Source: Pyxicephalus adspersus
Taxonomy: Eukaryota > Chordata > Amphibia > Anura > Pyxicephalidae
Direction of reading: 5' to 3'
Length of the DNA: 64,000 nucleotides
Assembly: GCF_032062135.1 (NCBI RefSeq)
Contig: NC_092859.1
Span: 22,720,211 to 22,784,210 of the forward strand
Below the pieces are notes generated by a model. The model did not search any database. It saw nothing but the letters and a program-made list of their open reading frames with translations, and was not told the origin of the DNA. The position numbers were made by a program, and so were the translations under genes. Positions within the stretch are counted from its first letter, which is position 1, and every line of letters starts with the position of its first letter. Positions 32,420 to 44,419 of this stretch are shown piece by piece.

Positions 32420-33490
32420 TGGACCGGAGTCCTCCAGCAGAACAAAGTATTTTAGGGGAGGAAGGAGCAGAGACCTCCATCAGTGCAGAGTATTATAACA
32501 GAGGAAAGTTAAGTAGAGAAAGCAGTGGAGTCCTCCAGCCGTGCAGAACATTTCAGGAGAAGAAGGTAAGAGGAAGGAGCAGAGTCTTCCAGCGGATCAG
32601 AGTATTTTATGAGAGGAGAGATAAATGAAGGAAGGCACAGAGTCCCCCAGCAGAGCAGAATATTTTAAAAGAGGAGAGTAAAAGAATTGAGCAGAGCAAA
32701 GAATTGTAGGAGAGGAAAGTAAAATGGAAGAAGCTGAGTCCTCCAGCCAAGAGTACTTTAGAAAGGAAAAGTTAGATAGAGGAAGAAGCAGAGTCCTCCA
32801 GGAGTGCCTAGTGTTTTAGAAGATGAGAGCTTAGTGGAGGAAGGAGCAGAGTCCTCCAACAATGCTGAGTATTTAATGAGAGGAGAGATAAAGGAAGGAG
32901 CAGAGGCCTCCANNNNNNNNNNNNNNNNNNNNNNNNNNNNNNNNNNNNNNNNNNNNNNNNNNNNNNNNNNNNNNNNNNNNNNNNNNNNNNNNNNNNNNNN
33001 NNNNNNNNNNNNNNNNNNNNNNNNNNNNNNNNNNNNNNNNNNNNNNNNNNNNNNNNNNNNNNNNNNNNNNAGAGTCCTCCAGGAATGCCGAGTATTTTAG
33101 GGAATGAGAACTTAGTGGAGGAAGGAGCAGAGTCCTCTAACAATGCCGAGTATTTAATGAGAGGAGAGATAAAGGAAGGAGCAGAGTCCTCCAGGAATGC
33201 CTGAGTATATTAGGAGATGAGAGCTTAGTGGAGGAAGAAGCAGAGTCCTCCAACAATGCCGAGTAGAAGAGAGGTAAAAGAAACAGAGTTCTCCAGCCAT
33301 AGAAAGTACTTCTAGGGCCAGTTAGATAAGGGAGCCCTTTAACAATTCAGAATACTTCAGAATACTTCAGGAGAGAAGAGTTAGAGGGAGCGGAGTCCTC
33401 CAGCCATGCAGAGTATTTCAGGAGAGGAGAGTAATATAGAAAGAGCAGAGTCCTCCAGCAGTGCATAGTATTTCAGGAGAGGATAGACAC
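32420..33490. repeat. About 60-bp minisatellite with gap
   Basis: Tandem units of about 55-63 bp around GGAGCAGAGTCCTCCAGCA, then GTGCAGAGTATTTCAGGAGA and a GGAGAGTTAGATAGAGGAA part. This is the reverse complement of the 46-bp unit at 24808-25367 plus about 14 extra bases. Units are more diverged than in that array, apart from a younger pair pattern (GCTTAGTGGAGGAAGGAGC, AATGCTGAGTATTTAATGAG) seen on both sides of the N run. Open frames here are artefacts of the repeat. Confidence 0.85.
32913..33070. other. Assembly gap (158 N)
   Basis: All bases are N. The gap lies in the minisatellite, between near-identical units, so it most likely reflects collapse or failure to assemble repeat units. 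True length is unknown. Confidence 0.99.
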
Positions 33491-33589
33491 TGGACATGTC
33501 ATTGTTTGCAACCTGCCAGCTAATTGAATGTCTATATTTCTCTTTGAAGAGTCAGTTTTTAAAATCACTCAAAACATGAATTTAAATCA

Positions 33590-34150
33590 GCATTTTTACA
33601 CTTCTGCACAACAATGGCGAGCTGTTAAAACGTTTCAATAAATGGAATAAAGTAAGAGCCGCTGAATATAATACGCATTGTGCTCACAATAATTCCCACT
33701 CCCATAAAATCCGTGCGAGGTCCCATAATGCCTCGGCAGAACAGGTGAATTGACGGCAGCCGAAAGGCCCATTTATTAGATGTGAAAATGTGACAGCTAT
33801 GAAATGTGATGCTTTGTATAAATAAATGAAGCGTGCCTTTAAAACATCTGTGGCTAATTGTAATTATTCACTTATAAATGACATCCAGGCAGCGATGAGA
33901 TACCACAGCCGTAGCAGCTTAAACGGCGAGAGCATTTGTTAGCCCGGATTGATTTCTATAAAAGGGTTTATATCGCTTGTTTACAGCAAAAGCCATTTCA
34001 AAGTTTATTTCAGAGAGAAAGAAGAACAAAAACATTTACTTCTTAAACACTGGCCCGAAGACATTGAATACAAAGCAAAAGGGAAGATATTATATCATCT
34101 CTCTGTGGCTTTTATAGGATGTCTGGGCGATCTGTCACAAGAATAAGTCT
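33590..34150. promoter_or_regulatory. Candidate conserved island 11
   Basis: Unique, CpG-retaining block (AATCCGTGCGAGGTCCC, TGACGGCAGCCGAAAGG, AGCCGTAGCAGC, AAACGGCGAGAGC) with MEIS/TGIF-type TGACAG (33791-33796) and TAATTGTAATTATTCAC homeodomain sites near 33855. No repeats. It looks strongly like vertebrate conserved non-coding DNA, but this is inference from composition. Confidence 0.35.
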
Positions 34151-35281
34151 TTGCCAGGGCCAGCCAGAATAGGTAATTGGAATAAACAATGGGACACAGA
34201 TCTGTAACTTTGCTGTTTGTTTTACAACTTTATCTCCAGCTGAGCCATACAGTTCCATGATCTCAACCACGTTGCCAGTCACATGCTGAGAAATTCACAT
34301 CTATACATAAAACTGGTATAGATATAAATATTCACCCAGTTGGTGAGATGTATACAGTTCTCTTTGATTTCAATCAAAAAATGACTTCAATGTAGATTAC
34401 ATAAATAAACCTTGAATAATAATAATAATAATAACTAAATCTCCAAAAAAGCAGCAATATACAAAAAAATAAATTGTTTTATCATGAACAAGTATTTCTT
34501 ATTCCATCATGGAGAAATCTTATATGGGACTTTTCAGGCGCCATTCTACGTAACATCTAATATTTGTAAAAACATATTTTCTGTGAGATTGCTTACATAT
34601 AGCAACACTGTACAATATAAATATATTTGTCAAAACCCATCTACAGTTCTCTTTTCGTGTTAGAATAACAAATATATGGTAGTATAAGAACAAGGCTCCC
34701 TTTGCACTGTGCTTCCATCAGAAGCCAACAAATTTATCATAAACAACAATAATTGAGCACTTACCCCTTCACTCATATACTTGGGACATTTATCATCAAG
34801 TTGGAGAACCTCTCTGTCTGATCTATGTGTTGTAACAGATCTGAAGGAGCCCAATACTAAGTATTGCTTGCATCACACTTTCTAAGGGTGTCAAAGAGTG
34901 AAAGAAGTCAATTATGATATTTGAGGAGGTCAAGAACATGAAGAGCTCTGCAAGAAGGTCAAAGAGTAAAGGAATATAAACTTCACAGTGATAGAACATA
35001 GTTTTGGTGCTTATGATGGATAATATCATGTGTGCTTTGGAACTTATCTTGTACAGAGAAATGGACATTCCAGTGGGTAGCTTCATTGGCTAAGTTTCCT
35101 GTTGATCCCTTTGTGAGAAATGTAGACAAAACAGTAGGAAGAAAGCTCCAAACCAGGAGTATTTGTGTCCAGAAAATAATTTATTCTTAATAGGTTAAAA
35201 CATTGAAGTCAGTGCATTTAGAACACAATGGTAAAAGGATAATGTGTAATCAGCTGGGCCTTGTGCTAGCTCCTTGTGCTC
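34151..35281. other. No gene; AAT microsatellite
   Basis: AAT repeats at 34415-34433. The 87-codon minus-strand frame at 34823-35086 is hydrophobic by composition with no recognised domain. Confidence 0.4.
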
Positions 35282-35284
35282 TAA

Positions 35285-35616
35285 AGCTGCGTACACACTT
35301 GCAATTTTTGTTGTTGGAAAGGATCTTTCACGATCCTTTCTAACGACAAGGGACTGCACGATGAATGAACGGTGCAGTACATACAGCACCGTTCATGCTC
35401 TATGGAGAGGGGAGGGGGAGAGCGATGGAGCGGCACCCTGCTGCGCGCTCTCCCCCTTCCCTTTTATTAGGATCGGTTGTCGTCCATCGTCCGTGGATCC
35501 GGCAGGACGGTCGTTTGGACGATGGACGAAACTGACTGTACACACGGCAGATTTTCGCCCGATATTTGGCCGATGCCGATTATCGGGCGATAAAAATCTG
35601 CCGTGTGTACGTAGCT
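35285..35616. mobile_element. Harbinger-like MITE, TAA duplication
   Basis: 332 bp. Ends AGCTGCGTACACAC (35285-35298) and GTGTGTACGTAGCT (35603-35616), 14-bp inverted repeats with one mismatch, flanked by TAA on both sides (35282-35284 and 35617-35619). A three-base TWA target is typical of PIF/Harbinger elements. Internal inverted blocks (GGATCTTTCACGATCC; CGTCCATCGTCC against GGACGATGGACG) give further hairpin potential. Non-coding and CpG-rich, so probably young. The 122-codon frame over it is incidental. Confidence 0.8.
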
Positions 35617-35619
35617 TAA

Positions 35620-36479
35620 GTTCTCGGTTTCGTCATGATTGACTGTTTATCTTGTTCAAACAGTCTTTCAGGTGCAAAGTGAAGAACCACAGTCTTTCTC
35701 AAAGTGAGGGATGTCAATCTTGTTCTCTACAAAGGTCAAAGAAAAAAGTGTAAGAAGCTTTTACAGCATAATGGTCCAAAAGACCCCTTTACCAGTTTGC
35801 ATAATGACATTTTTTTGATGGATGAGGCAAATCATTCAAATAGCAAGGACCAGATTGAATTTGAGAAGATTGATTGTGTCTGTTGGAAGGCAGAATGAAG
35901 TGTGGGAAGGTATAGCTTAGAATACCCTGGCAAAAGTAGCCAGGAACTGAAACCATTACTAGCTATATGGTACAAGTAAAAAATGGATCTCCATGGCAAG
36001 GTAAACTTTGCAACCCAACATCTTTATTGATAGTAAGCACCAACAATGTTCCCCGTCTGCACTATTTGTATTGCCATGACCTTATCAGACACCAGCTGCC
36101 TTCAATATATCCTTTCTTGTGAAGTGGCAGTGAGATGCCCAGGTTTCATTCTGGTTTACTGCAGAGGCGTAAATATTGTAGCTGGAGCACTCCGTACATC
36201 CGCCAGGCCCTAGGATCTGGTGAAAAGCAAAACTTATTTTAGAATAAGAGCTGAGTTTACATTTGCAGAATTCAGTTCACTCATCCCCACTTTTTGCACA
36301 TCCGCCACAATCTGTATGACATTGACAGGCCAAAGAAAGTGAAGAGGCCACACTGCTGGTATGAGGAGCTGGGAATGAACAAACGAAGGGACAGAGGATG
36401 AACGGAAAGGAGCAGGACACACACACAGGTCTCCTTAGCAGGAAGACACGCTGTGTCACCATGAATTATTGTTAATTTG
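35620..36479. other. No feature recognised
   Basis: Unique AT-rich DNA. The 64-codon frame at 35704-35898 is charged but shows no family resemblance. Confidence 0.4.
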
Positions 36480-37000
36480 TAGGAACAGTACACTTAAATC
36501 GAGGAAGGCAGGCGGTGCTGGTAATGCGGCTTTATAATGAGATAGGAGAAAGCTCGGACAGAGATGATTCACTCAATTAGCGGACAAGGCTTTTAGTGTC
36601 TCCGGGAACGGCCTCATTACTTAGCGGCATCTAAGCACTCGCTTGTTTCCTTTTCTGTGTCACTTAGAAAAGGGTAAATATGATAATCTGGGAAGTGAAA
36701 GTGGCTCACGCCATTGGCCGCGTCTTTCTTAAGTGAAGGCAGAAGAATGATTTAAATGATAGTTTTGTTGATGTGACAGACACACAAACTGCTGGCGTCA
36801 CGCTGAGGGAGGCTGTCAGGACTGGGCCGCACAAGTGTTATTAGCAAGAATTTCTGCACGAAACTGACACTTTTCGCCAGCTGCGAAGGACGAGTTGTCC
36901 ATTGTCATTTTTGAAAAATTGTATTTTATGTCCGTCTGGTGACAAGGCGGTCTGATTGAGTTACACAGTTTCAGAAGTTGACATCTGTATTTATAGATAT
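36480..37000. promoter_or_regulatory. Candidate conserved island 12
   Basis: Unique block with CpG (GGCAGGCGGTGC, TCCGGGAACGGCC, TTAGCGGCATC, ATTGGCCGCGTC, GCTGGCGTCACGC) and CTCAATTAGCGG. No repeats. Overlapping minus-strand frames are not protein-like. Inferred candidate. Confidence 0.3.
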
Positions 37001-37196
37001 CTGTGACACCTTTGATAATCATTATCACATTAGTTGTCTGTTTTTTTCTTTTTCATACACTCAGAATGGAACAGATCTATAAAATGGGGTTACTGTCACC
37101 AGATTAATGAGCAATCTCAGCTGGAGAAGACACTTTATCAAGCAGTTCCATTGGCTGATGTCTGTTGCAAAAACCATCAACAGCAATTCCTTAATG

Positions 37197-37507
37197 CAGG
37201 GGTCCCCAACCACCGTCTGACAGGTGGGCCACGGCTCTGGCGGTGTCAGGAGAAGGACCCCGGTTGGGGGGGTGCACCGGCCAAAGCTGCAGACCATGTC
37301 TCCTGTACGAATCGCAGGTTCAGTGCAGTGGGCAGGTTGTGTCTCTGGTTTGAGCCTGGGATGGTAGAGTGGGTGGGTTCTGGCATCATGATGTAATTCT
37401 GGGGGGAAGTTTGTTCCCCTTTGAGTGACACATGGCTCCCCGCCCATGCGTGGCCCAGAGTCTGTAAGTTTAATGGTCTGTGAGCTCCAAAGGGTTGGGG
37501 ACCACAG
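37197..37507. mobile_element. hAT-type MITE, perfect 8-bp duplication
   Basis: 311 bp. Ends CAGGGGTCCCCAACCACC and GGTTGGGGACCACAG, flanked by perfect CCTTAATG repeats (37189-37196 and 37508-37515). An 8-bp duplication plus CAG-type ends places it with hAT elements (Charlie-like ends, from memory). G/C-rich interior without coding capacity. The open frames on both strands here are shadows. Confidence 0.85.
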
Positions 37508-37515
37508 CCTTAATG

Positions 37516-38959
37516 TATGGCAGGTTCAACCTAAACACCAACCAACATTTTTTCAGGTATTTTAGGTTTTTCTTCAGGTCATCTGAACTCTGCTTGAGCT
37601 TTGTGTGCAGTGAAAATATTCCTGCAAATACCATATGTGACATTTGAACCTGCCACCTGCCATAGCAGACAATATTTTAAAATTCATGTAATCCTTACAA
37701 TTTAGCCCCTCCCCTGAAAAAAAGCCTAAATACTATACAAAAATAGTAGTAAGTAAAATATACTTATCCAAGACAATAGTTTATGACCATGGTATTGCTA
37801 AGGATTCAGTGCAGGAGCCCATTCTAGCAGGTTTTCTAGGAGACAGCGATAAAGCTTAATGCTGTCATGGGCGAGTAAGCTGGAAGCTGCGGTCTGTATA
37901 AAGTATCCTTTATTTTTTACCCAAAATTTTACATTTTTTACAATTTAAAGGCTTTTGGGTTTTGGTTTGACATGCGGGGGGGGGGGGGTAATTAATTGGT
38001 TTTATATGACTTTTAGTACAAGGTCCTATTTGAGTGAGCTAGTATGTTATTTCTAATGTTCTATTTTATCTAATGTAGAGAAGAGTCAATGGTGGAAGAT
38101 TTCCTCTAGACGGCAGCCGGACAGTAATCATAAGAAGGGCCCCCACAAGCCCTCTAAAGTATGGGCTCTAGTCCCAACCCTTGTTCTTACATCACTGTTT
38201 TGTGACTTTGTTCCTGGGCAGTCAACTGATTTGAAAAGTTCTGCAATGGAATTACCATTACAGTTGATACAGATTTTCATTCAAAAGGAGTGCACATTGA
38301 AGAAGTGATCGGGGACACGTTTTATTTTATCATAATGCTACTAATGCAATTTAGGAAAGGGTCTATAAATGGAGTTGCCATTTATTACCATAAATCTGTT
38401 TCACTGTTCCTATTACGCATTGCCTAATAAATAGAAATGATAAATCTCCCCCATTGTTGCAGTTAGGTTCTGTGGCTCCTGAGAGGCTGCAAAGAAGGGT
38501 GCATTTTCAGTAATGAACTGTCCAGAGATGAACAGGAATATTTTGCCACAACTGTGACCTTGCATTTGCTATGGCATCCCTGCTGCTGGAAATCCCTGAT
38601 TTCAAAGCAGTAGTTAGATACCCGTGGCTGCCGCAAATTCATTTCCCAGCTTGACAGAATCTGCTTGAAAAAATTCTTCTTTGCTTCTGTAATTAAGATT
38701 GACCTGTGTATGGAGCATTTTACTTGTGCCCAGGAGTAGTCAGATGCAGCATATGGAATGGATACGATCCAACTGACACCCAGATACACTTTGTTCCTTG
38801 TCTATATCGTCTCAGTATTGTAATAAGTGAATCTTGGATCCTGCCGCCATGCACTTGGCAATCTACTCTAGGCAGAATCTACCACCTCCAAATGGAAATT
38901 ATGATAGAAAGTACCAACCTTTAAAAAAAGAAAAAAAACATTTTTTTACTTCATCAAAT
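37516..38959. other. No gene; G homopolymer
   Basis: A run of 13 G at 37976-37988 and an A-rich run near 38925. The 108-codon frame at 38463-38789 (minus) shows no domain. Otherwise unique DNA. Confidence 0.4.
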
Positions 38960-39540
38960 GCTAATTAAAATGCATGTAAGCGCAGATAATTATACATATG
39001 GTTTTGGACAAAAAGCTTAGCCTGGCACTGCGTTTGGCTCGATCGTAATCAAAACATTTTGCTTCCATATGGCATTGAGTTAATTACTTTTATTCTCCCT
39101 CATCGTCATATTTCTTCTTTTTTTGGATAGTCCGCGGCTCACCTCTTCCTAGCCCCAGCATATTGATGGTGTCGAAAGTCAACGTAAGTGGCGGTGCCAG
39201 CGACGGCTGCATGTTGGCTGCCTGCGATTTTTTTCTGGCAGGGAAATTCTTTGTAACTGGGAAAAAAACAGGCGCAACGTCTCTTTCTTAGCACTAGCCA
39301 AAAAGAAAAAAACGATGGCAGTTTTTTGCTGTTGTCTTCCCTGAGTATAGATTAACCCACGCGATCTGACCCGCTGCTTCCGCTCCTAAACCAGTCAGCG
39401 GGTCATTTTATGGCAGCGATTGTGTCAGTTATTGACGAGATTAATGGAGATTACTCAGAATCTCTCTGCCAGATATTGATGCCCCAATGCTGCCTTCAAT
39501 TTACAGAATGAATTACCTGCAAGAAAGAAAGAATAGAAGA
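38960..39540. promoter_or_regulatory. Candidate conserved island 13
   Basis: Unique block with E-box CATATG (39066-39071), homeodomain TTAATTA (39080-39086) and retained CpG (GGCTCGATCGTAATC, GTCCGCGGCTCACC, GCCAGCGACGGC, ACCCACGCGATCTGACCCGC). No repeats. Inferred candidate. Confidence 0.3.
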
Positions 39541-39821
39541 CATTGACGGATGCAAATTTAAATTAATATGCTTTGTTTATAAGTCCATCCAGAAGTTTCC
39601 TTCTGGCTTCATCTCTGACCTTACCATTAAATACACCGCCAAATGCATTCCACCAAAGGAAAAATGGGGACTTAAAGGTTTATCCCGGGAGAGTTCCAGG
39701 CCTGGAAACCTTCCTGGTTTTACTACCTGCACCATACAATCAATCATTATCTCTTTGGCATGTGTTTTAGCTTGATATCTTACGAAACCTCTTTCACAAT
39801 TCCATTCTGGTGTGATACATT

Positions 39822-40035
39822 GGGCCTGGTTTAATAAAGTTCTCCAAGGCTGGAGGGGATTTACTTTCATCAGTGAAGCTGGGAGATCCAGCAAACCTGG
39901 AAAGGATTTCCTAAAAGTCACTTGCTATTTGTTAGAAAATCCTGGACCACATCCATTCCAGGATTGCTGGATCACCCAGCTTCAGTGATGAAAGTGTATC
40001 CTCTCCAGCCTTGGAGAGCTTTAAAAATCAGGCCC
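39822..40035. mobile_element. Foldback MITE family A, copy 6
   Basis: Full-length: GGGCCTGGTTTAATAAAGTT at the left, TTAAAAATCAGGCCC at the right, with GTGAAGCTGGGAGATCCAGC and GGATTGCTGGATCACCCAGC in the arms. The centre is shortened to TTTGCTATTTGTTAG, without the second TTTGC half. ATT flanks both ends. Confidence 0.85.
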
Positions 40036-42129
40036 ATTAACTCCAGCTATTTGGACATAGAAACATGTTTCTTTAAGGCACTCCATTCATTTGATGGGTG
40101 TGCCAGTGAACCTGAATGAGTAAAGAATTGTATCAACTGCTTTCAGTCTGATGTGGTGCACAGATGTGCATCCCCCTAATAGGTGCCAATAAGAACGAAC
40201 TCACATTTATTAATTTATTTCATGTATACGAAACATTTAACTATCAAATGTATCCCAACAATATAGACAGCCCTATTCATAGGCGTGAATAGGGCTGGTT
40301 ACGTCATTATCACTACTACTCTCTCCAGTTTTCTTGACATCCATATGCAGCACAGAGACGTGCCATGTGAAGCCGACACCTGAGGTGTAGTTACTTGAAT
40401 GACCAAGGTTCCTGGAGTGGGATTACTTTCCTATTTGTTTTCCTGTTTCTTGCATTGTTTAGTAGTTATGTACTTGACCTCTAATGACTCGCAGCCATTG
40501 TTTTCTCACTTCTCTATTAAGTATTACTTCCTCTGAATTTTGGTGCACTGCATTGTAAGAATTGCTGCATGTCCTGTTTTCACCATGGAATTTTGGAGCA
40601 CTGTTAGCCCATTGATTGTGATGTTGAAATAAATAGAGTACATAAAGAAATGCTGTGCTGTACATAGCTTTCTGAAAACCTTAGAGCACCCTGCCTCAAT
40701 ACTCCCAAAATCTCTCAGTTCTGATGCAAGCAGTGGCATTCTGCAAATATTAAAATACATTGATGGGTATCAGTCTAGAAGATCGAGTATTATAAGCCAC
40801 GCTGATCACACTGGGTAAGTCCCCATTCCCAAGATAAAAGAATTGAAATCCAGCAGAAACAAGTAGACCAGGGACAGTGAGGCTGAGGAGGAAAGGGTTA
40901 GATGATGCTGGGCTTCCATCTGCAGCAAAATGAGTCGGGCTGTTTCTGACTTGCTACAACTAATGCACATCTAATGTTAGATGCTCACAATGGGCAGTGA
41001 AATCAAAATAAGTACCCGAGATAGGCCTGTACAACTGTGCAATACTGAGGGAAAGTCTGGAGTTCACATGTAACCCAATGGCTGTACAATGGACATCAGC
41101 TGCATTTGGAAAAATGAAGTTTTTTGCCACCAGTTTACGACCGATAAAATTTCTTTACCAAATAAGGAGTTATGAGCACGGGCAATAATAGAATAAAAAA
41201 AAAAAAGAAAAGATTGTGTGTTTTTTTGCAACTAATTATATCTTGAGTTGCAATTTCTGAGGACTAAGAAATATTTTGATCCAGGATCTGAGCCAATTGA
41301 CCTTGGCGGCTCATGAAGGATTTTTTTTTTCCTCTTGTATGACAAAATTGTCAACATTTGCACAGTTGGTTGTGTATGGGCCATCTATGAGAACTCAATG
41401 GATATCACCATTTTCATTACCTTATTAGCTATGCAACTTAGTTCCCTAAGAAGAGTGGGCTGCCTCATGTGACTGTCTGTATTTTACCTATGGCAAAGGA
41501 GAAAAATTAGCTCTACAGACACCCCAGTGCTGGTATAATTAAGGAAAAAGCAGCTTACCCCTCCCTGTGCTAAGATTAAAGCTGCCCGTACACGTATAGA
41601 TGGGTGCACAACAACAATAAACTCTTAATATCAGCCATTTACTTGGATTACTGCCATGCACCTATTGGCATCCATGTCATTCAGCCAGGAGCAATCTCTA
41701 ACAGCCACCACCAATGGAAGCGCTCTCTGCCATTACGATAACAACCAACGAAGGCATAGTAGTATAGTAAATGGTGGGATTAGTAAATTCTATTGGTCAT
41801 TAATGGCAAAGAAATAAAACCATCCCTACTCTAACTATAATAAAATACTGCTGTCATAAACACATTTCCTAATACCTCCATGTTCCAATGCCAAAATGTA
41901 AAAGAAACATTATCCCTCCTTACATTTATTTGCTCTCCAAAACAGTTCTAACATATCCTTACAATATGGATGCTGTCATTCCACCCTTTTATAGAAAGAG
42001 GAAGTTTATCAATTCCTAATTCTCATCTGCCAAGGGTAAAATGCCATGTAATGCATTATAATTTCCCGTTATTTCTAGTGGGGAACCTGCAAAATCTTCA
42101 GCAAAATGTTTGTAATTTGTGAACTTCAT
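40036..42129. other. No gene; one short hairpin
   Basis: AGCCCTATTCA and its exact complement TGAATAGGGCT (40269-40296) form a hairpin with 11-bp arms and a 6-base loop. Otherwise unique AT-rich DNA. AAAGCTGCCCGTACACGT near 41579 resembles one end of the 35285 element, but no second end was found. Confidence 0.45.
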
Positions 42130-42347
42130 GGGCCCGATTTACTAAAGCTCTCCAAGGCCAGAGAGGATACACTTTCAACAGTGAAGCTGGGTGATCCAGC
42201 AAACCTGAAATTGATCTGGTCCAAGATTCAAAACATTTGCAAGCAAAAAGACTTTGAAGAAATCCATTCCAGGTTTGCTGGACCACCCAGCTTCACTGCT
42301 AAAAGTCTATACGCTCCATCCTTGGAGGGCTATAATAAATCAGGCTC
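42130..42347. mobile_element. Foldback MITE family A, copy 7
   Basis: Full-length: GGGCCCGATTTACTAAAGCT at the left, ATAATAAATCAGGCTC at the right. CATG occurs on both flanks (ending at 42130 and starting at 42348), possibly a target duplication but not shared with other copies. Confidence 0.85.
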
Positions 42348-43179
42348 CATGAATCTCAAGGAATCCTTTGTAGAGTCAAACTCCAACCTCATCCCTAGTG
42401 GCAATCTAGAGTACGTTTGGTTAAGTGTGGTGTAGTGGGATAGATAGTAGTGTTGGTTATTCTGTTACCTGTAGGGTTTAGGACAAAAGAGAAAGAAGTA
42501 AGAGTAAAGTCTTAAAAGGGAGGTGAGGACATGGAAGGGGGTAGGTCTTTTCCATGGGAAGTATGGTTGGGGAATGAGGATAAATATTGGACTTGGCATT
42601 GACACCTTCATGGGCTTGGTTTGATTTTTCAATTGGAAGTAAACTAAGGTCAGACTCCTAGGGCATATAGTGCTCTGTCCAATGGTTTTTTGAAGTCTTG
42701 TGGTGTCGGTCAATGTTTCTATTTGATCAGATACCAGTTTATAATTTGACTTGAGAACCTTGACAGACTGTAGGTTTAGCCGTTTGCAAGTTTTTTGCTA
42801 ATGTCTGTTACTGTCACTGCTATATAGATAAACATTCAAAGTTTAAAATAAATCAAAATATTAAAAAAAGGAATAATCTTTTTTTGATTGTGTACAAATG
42901 TAATAAACATATGCAAATATTGTGTGAACTATACTTTTTATGAATTAAGCCTTTTGTCAATAGGAAATACACCCCCAAGTCAGAGCTTGTTATCTGAGCC
43001 AACCTTCCCCTAACATTGCCCCCATATAACAGTGTTTTTTTTTAAGGTTTTAAATCAGTGTATTCTGAGTTATAGTCAACAAGTTAATTTTCATACAAAC
43101 ACTGAAAAACCATTCCATTTAGCTGAGCCCATCTGTAAATTGTCATCATTTGATTTTGTTTGTTGGATTGGAGCTACAA
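42348..43179. other. No feature recognised
   Basis: Unique AT-rich DNA with an A/T-rich core at 42840-42920; no gene or repeat named. Confidence 0.4.
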
Positions 43180-43760
43180 GGCTTCGTATCATCCACGAGA
43201 GGCGCTGTTTCCTTGGAACTTCCCGTCTCTAATGTTTCCCTTTATACCCTGCTGTGTCGGCTATTAATAAATGATCAATACAAATAAGCAGAGAATGAGG
43301 GAATAATAATCAGAACGGTGTTATTCTATGTTTTATCGAGCACAGACAGACAAGTAAAGCAAGAAGAGACCTGGCTTATCCAAGGATTTTGATCCCCTTT
43401 AAGCAGGTCATTGATTCCTACTGAGGAGCAGAAATGATTTGTATGTCATTGTTGTGTGACGACCACACGGAGCCTCTTCTGGAGGAGATGCACGATTGTT
43501 CTTACAGTGTGAGAGAGCATTAGTGGTATTGATCTAATAGCCCTGACAAATGAGACAGAACTTCGCTAATAGCATCTCATACCGGGAGACTAATGTCAGT
43601 GTCTATTTAAAGAGCTATTGTCACTCCCCTAGACTACAGAGGTGGCCCCGAACTGGAGATCCGCTAGGAAATATACAGCTATTTAGACCGGTAAGTATTC
43701 AGCAGGAGGCTGAAGGACCCGAGCATAAACTCCACCTTTAGGACCTCCGTGAAACATTTC
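43180..43760. promoter_or_regulatory. Candidate conserved island 14
   Basis: Unique block with CpG (CACGAGAGGCGCTG, TTTTATCGAGCAC, GTGTGACGACCACACGG, GAGATCCGCTAGG) and two MEF2-like A/T cores (GTCTATTTAAAGAG near 43601, GCTATTTAGACC near 43678). The first 63-codon frame is incidental. Inferred candidate. Confidence 0.3.
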
Positions 43761-44022
43761 AAGCAGATTTTATATCAGCTAATAAAACCATACAGGATTC
43801 GGGTTGGTTTTTACAAGCTGGGATAAATGCTGTTTGGACAGAAGTCCTCTAGGCCATGTGCTGCCACTTGGAGATTTGCCCGGGGCTTGCAACTTTTTCT
43901 TACATTGTTAAAGTCTTTTCAATTCTGACATTGCTTAAAGTGGGCCTATCATCAGTTAAAGTTTTAATGTTAAGTCAATGCATTCTAAATAATGTGCCTG
44001 TGTTGCATTTGCAGGTATTTAC

Positions 44023-44411
44023 TAGTGTTGGTGTTCGAATTTGGGTTGTCCTTATATTCGACCCGAATATGGCTGTTCGAATTCTGATAGACCCGACCCA
44101 AAAAACACAGGATTCGATACATGGGAAAGGAAGGAAAGCTTTCCTCAGCCAATCAGGGAGCACTATCCCTATTCCTGGATAGAGTTTCTCTGACCAGGAA
44201 CACAGGACTCCCGTGTTCTTGGATACAGAAACTCTATCTGCTCTGCTACCCTGATTCTTCTTGCAGTTCTTTACAGTCCCGAAAAATAACTCAAATTTTC
44301 CCACCATTGACTTTAATGGTGTTGGAATTCGGCATTCGATCACCCGAACAATATCCCCCTATTTGATCGAATATCTGTCGAGTCGAATAGTGAGATATTC
44401 GACCAACACTA
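44023..44411. mobile_element. hAT-type MITE, perfect 8-bp duplication
   Basis: 389 bp. Starts TAGTGTTGGTGTTCGAAT and ends ATATTCGACCAACACTA; the ten outer bases are inverted repeats. Flanked by perfect GTATTTAC repeats (44015-44022 and 44412-44419). The core is palindromic too: GATAGAGTTTCT (44178-44189) pairs exactly with AGAAACTCTATC (44227-44238). A minus-strand partial copy lies at 31227-31339. Non-coding; the frames of up to 122 codons are shadows. Confidence 0.85.
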
Positions 44412-44419
44412 GTATTTAC

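Noticed and set aside
32420..33490. Possible CRISPR-like array
   Set aside because: Units are contiguous diverged repeats without unique spacers, and the context is vertebrate-type DNA; it is a minisatellite.
35274..35642. 122-codon frame with CpG-rich codons
   Set aside because: It covers the Harbinger-like MITE end to end and reads through both inverted termini.
41575..41600. AAAGCTGCCCGTACACGT as a second copy of the 35285 element
   Set aside because: Only about 18 bases resemble the terminus, with an insertion, and no opposite end was found.
43975..44343. 122-codon minus-strand frame over the hAT-type MITE
   Set aside because: It spans the non-coding MITE and its terminal repeat; no transposase motif.
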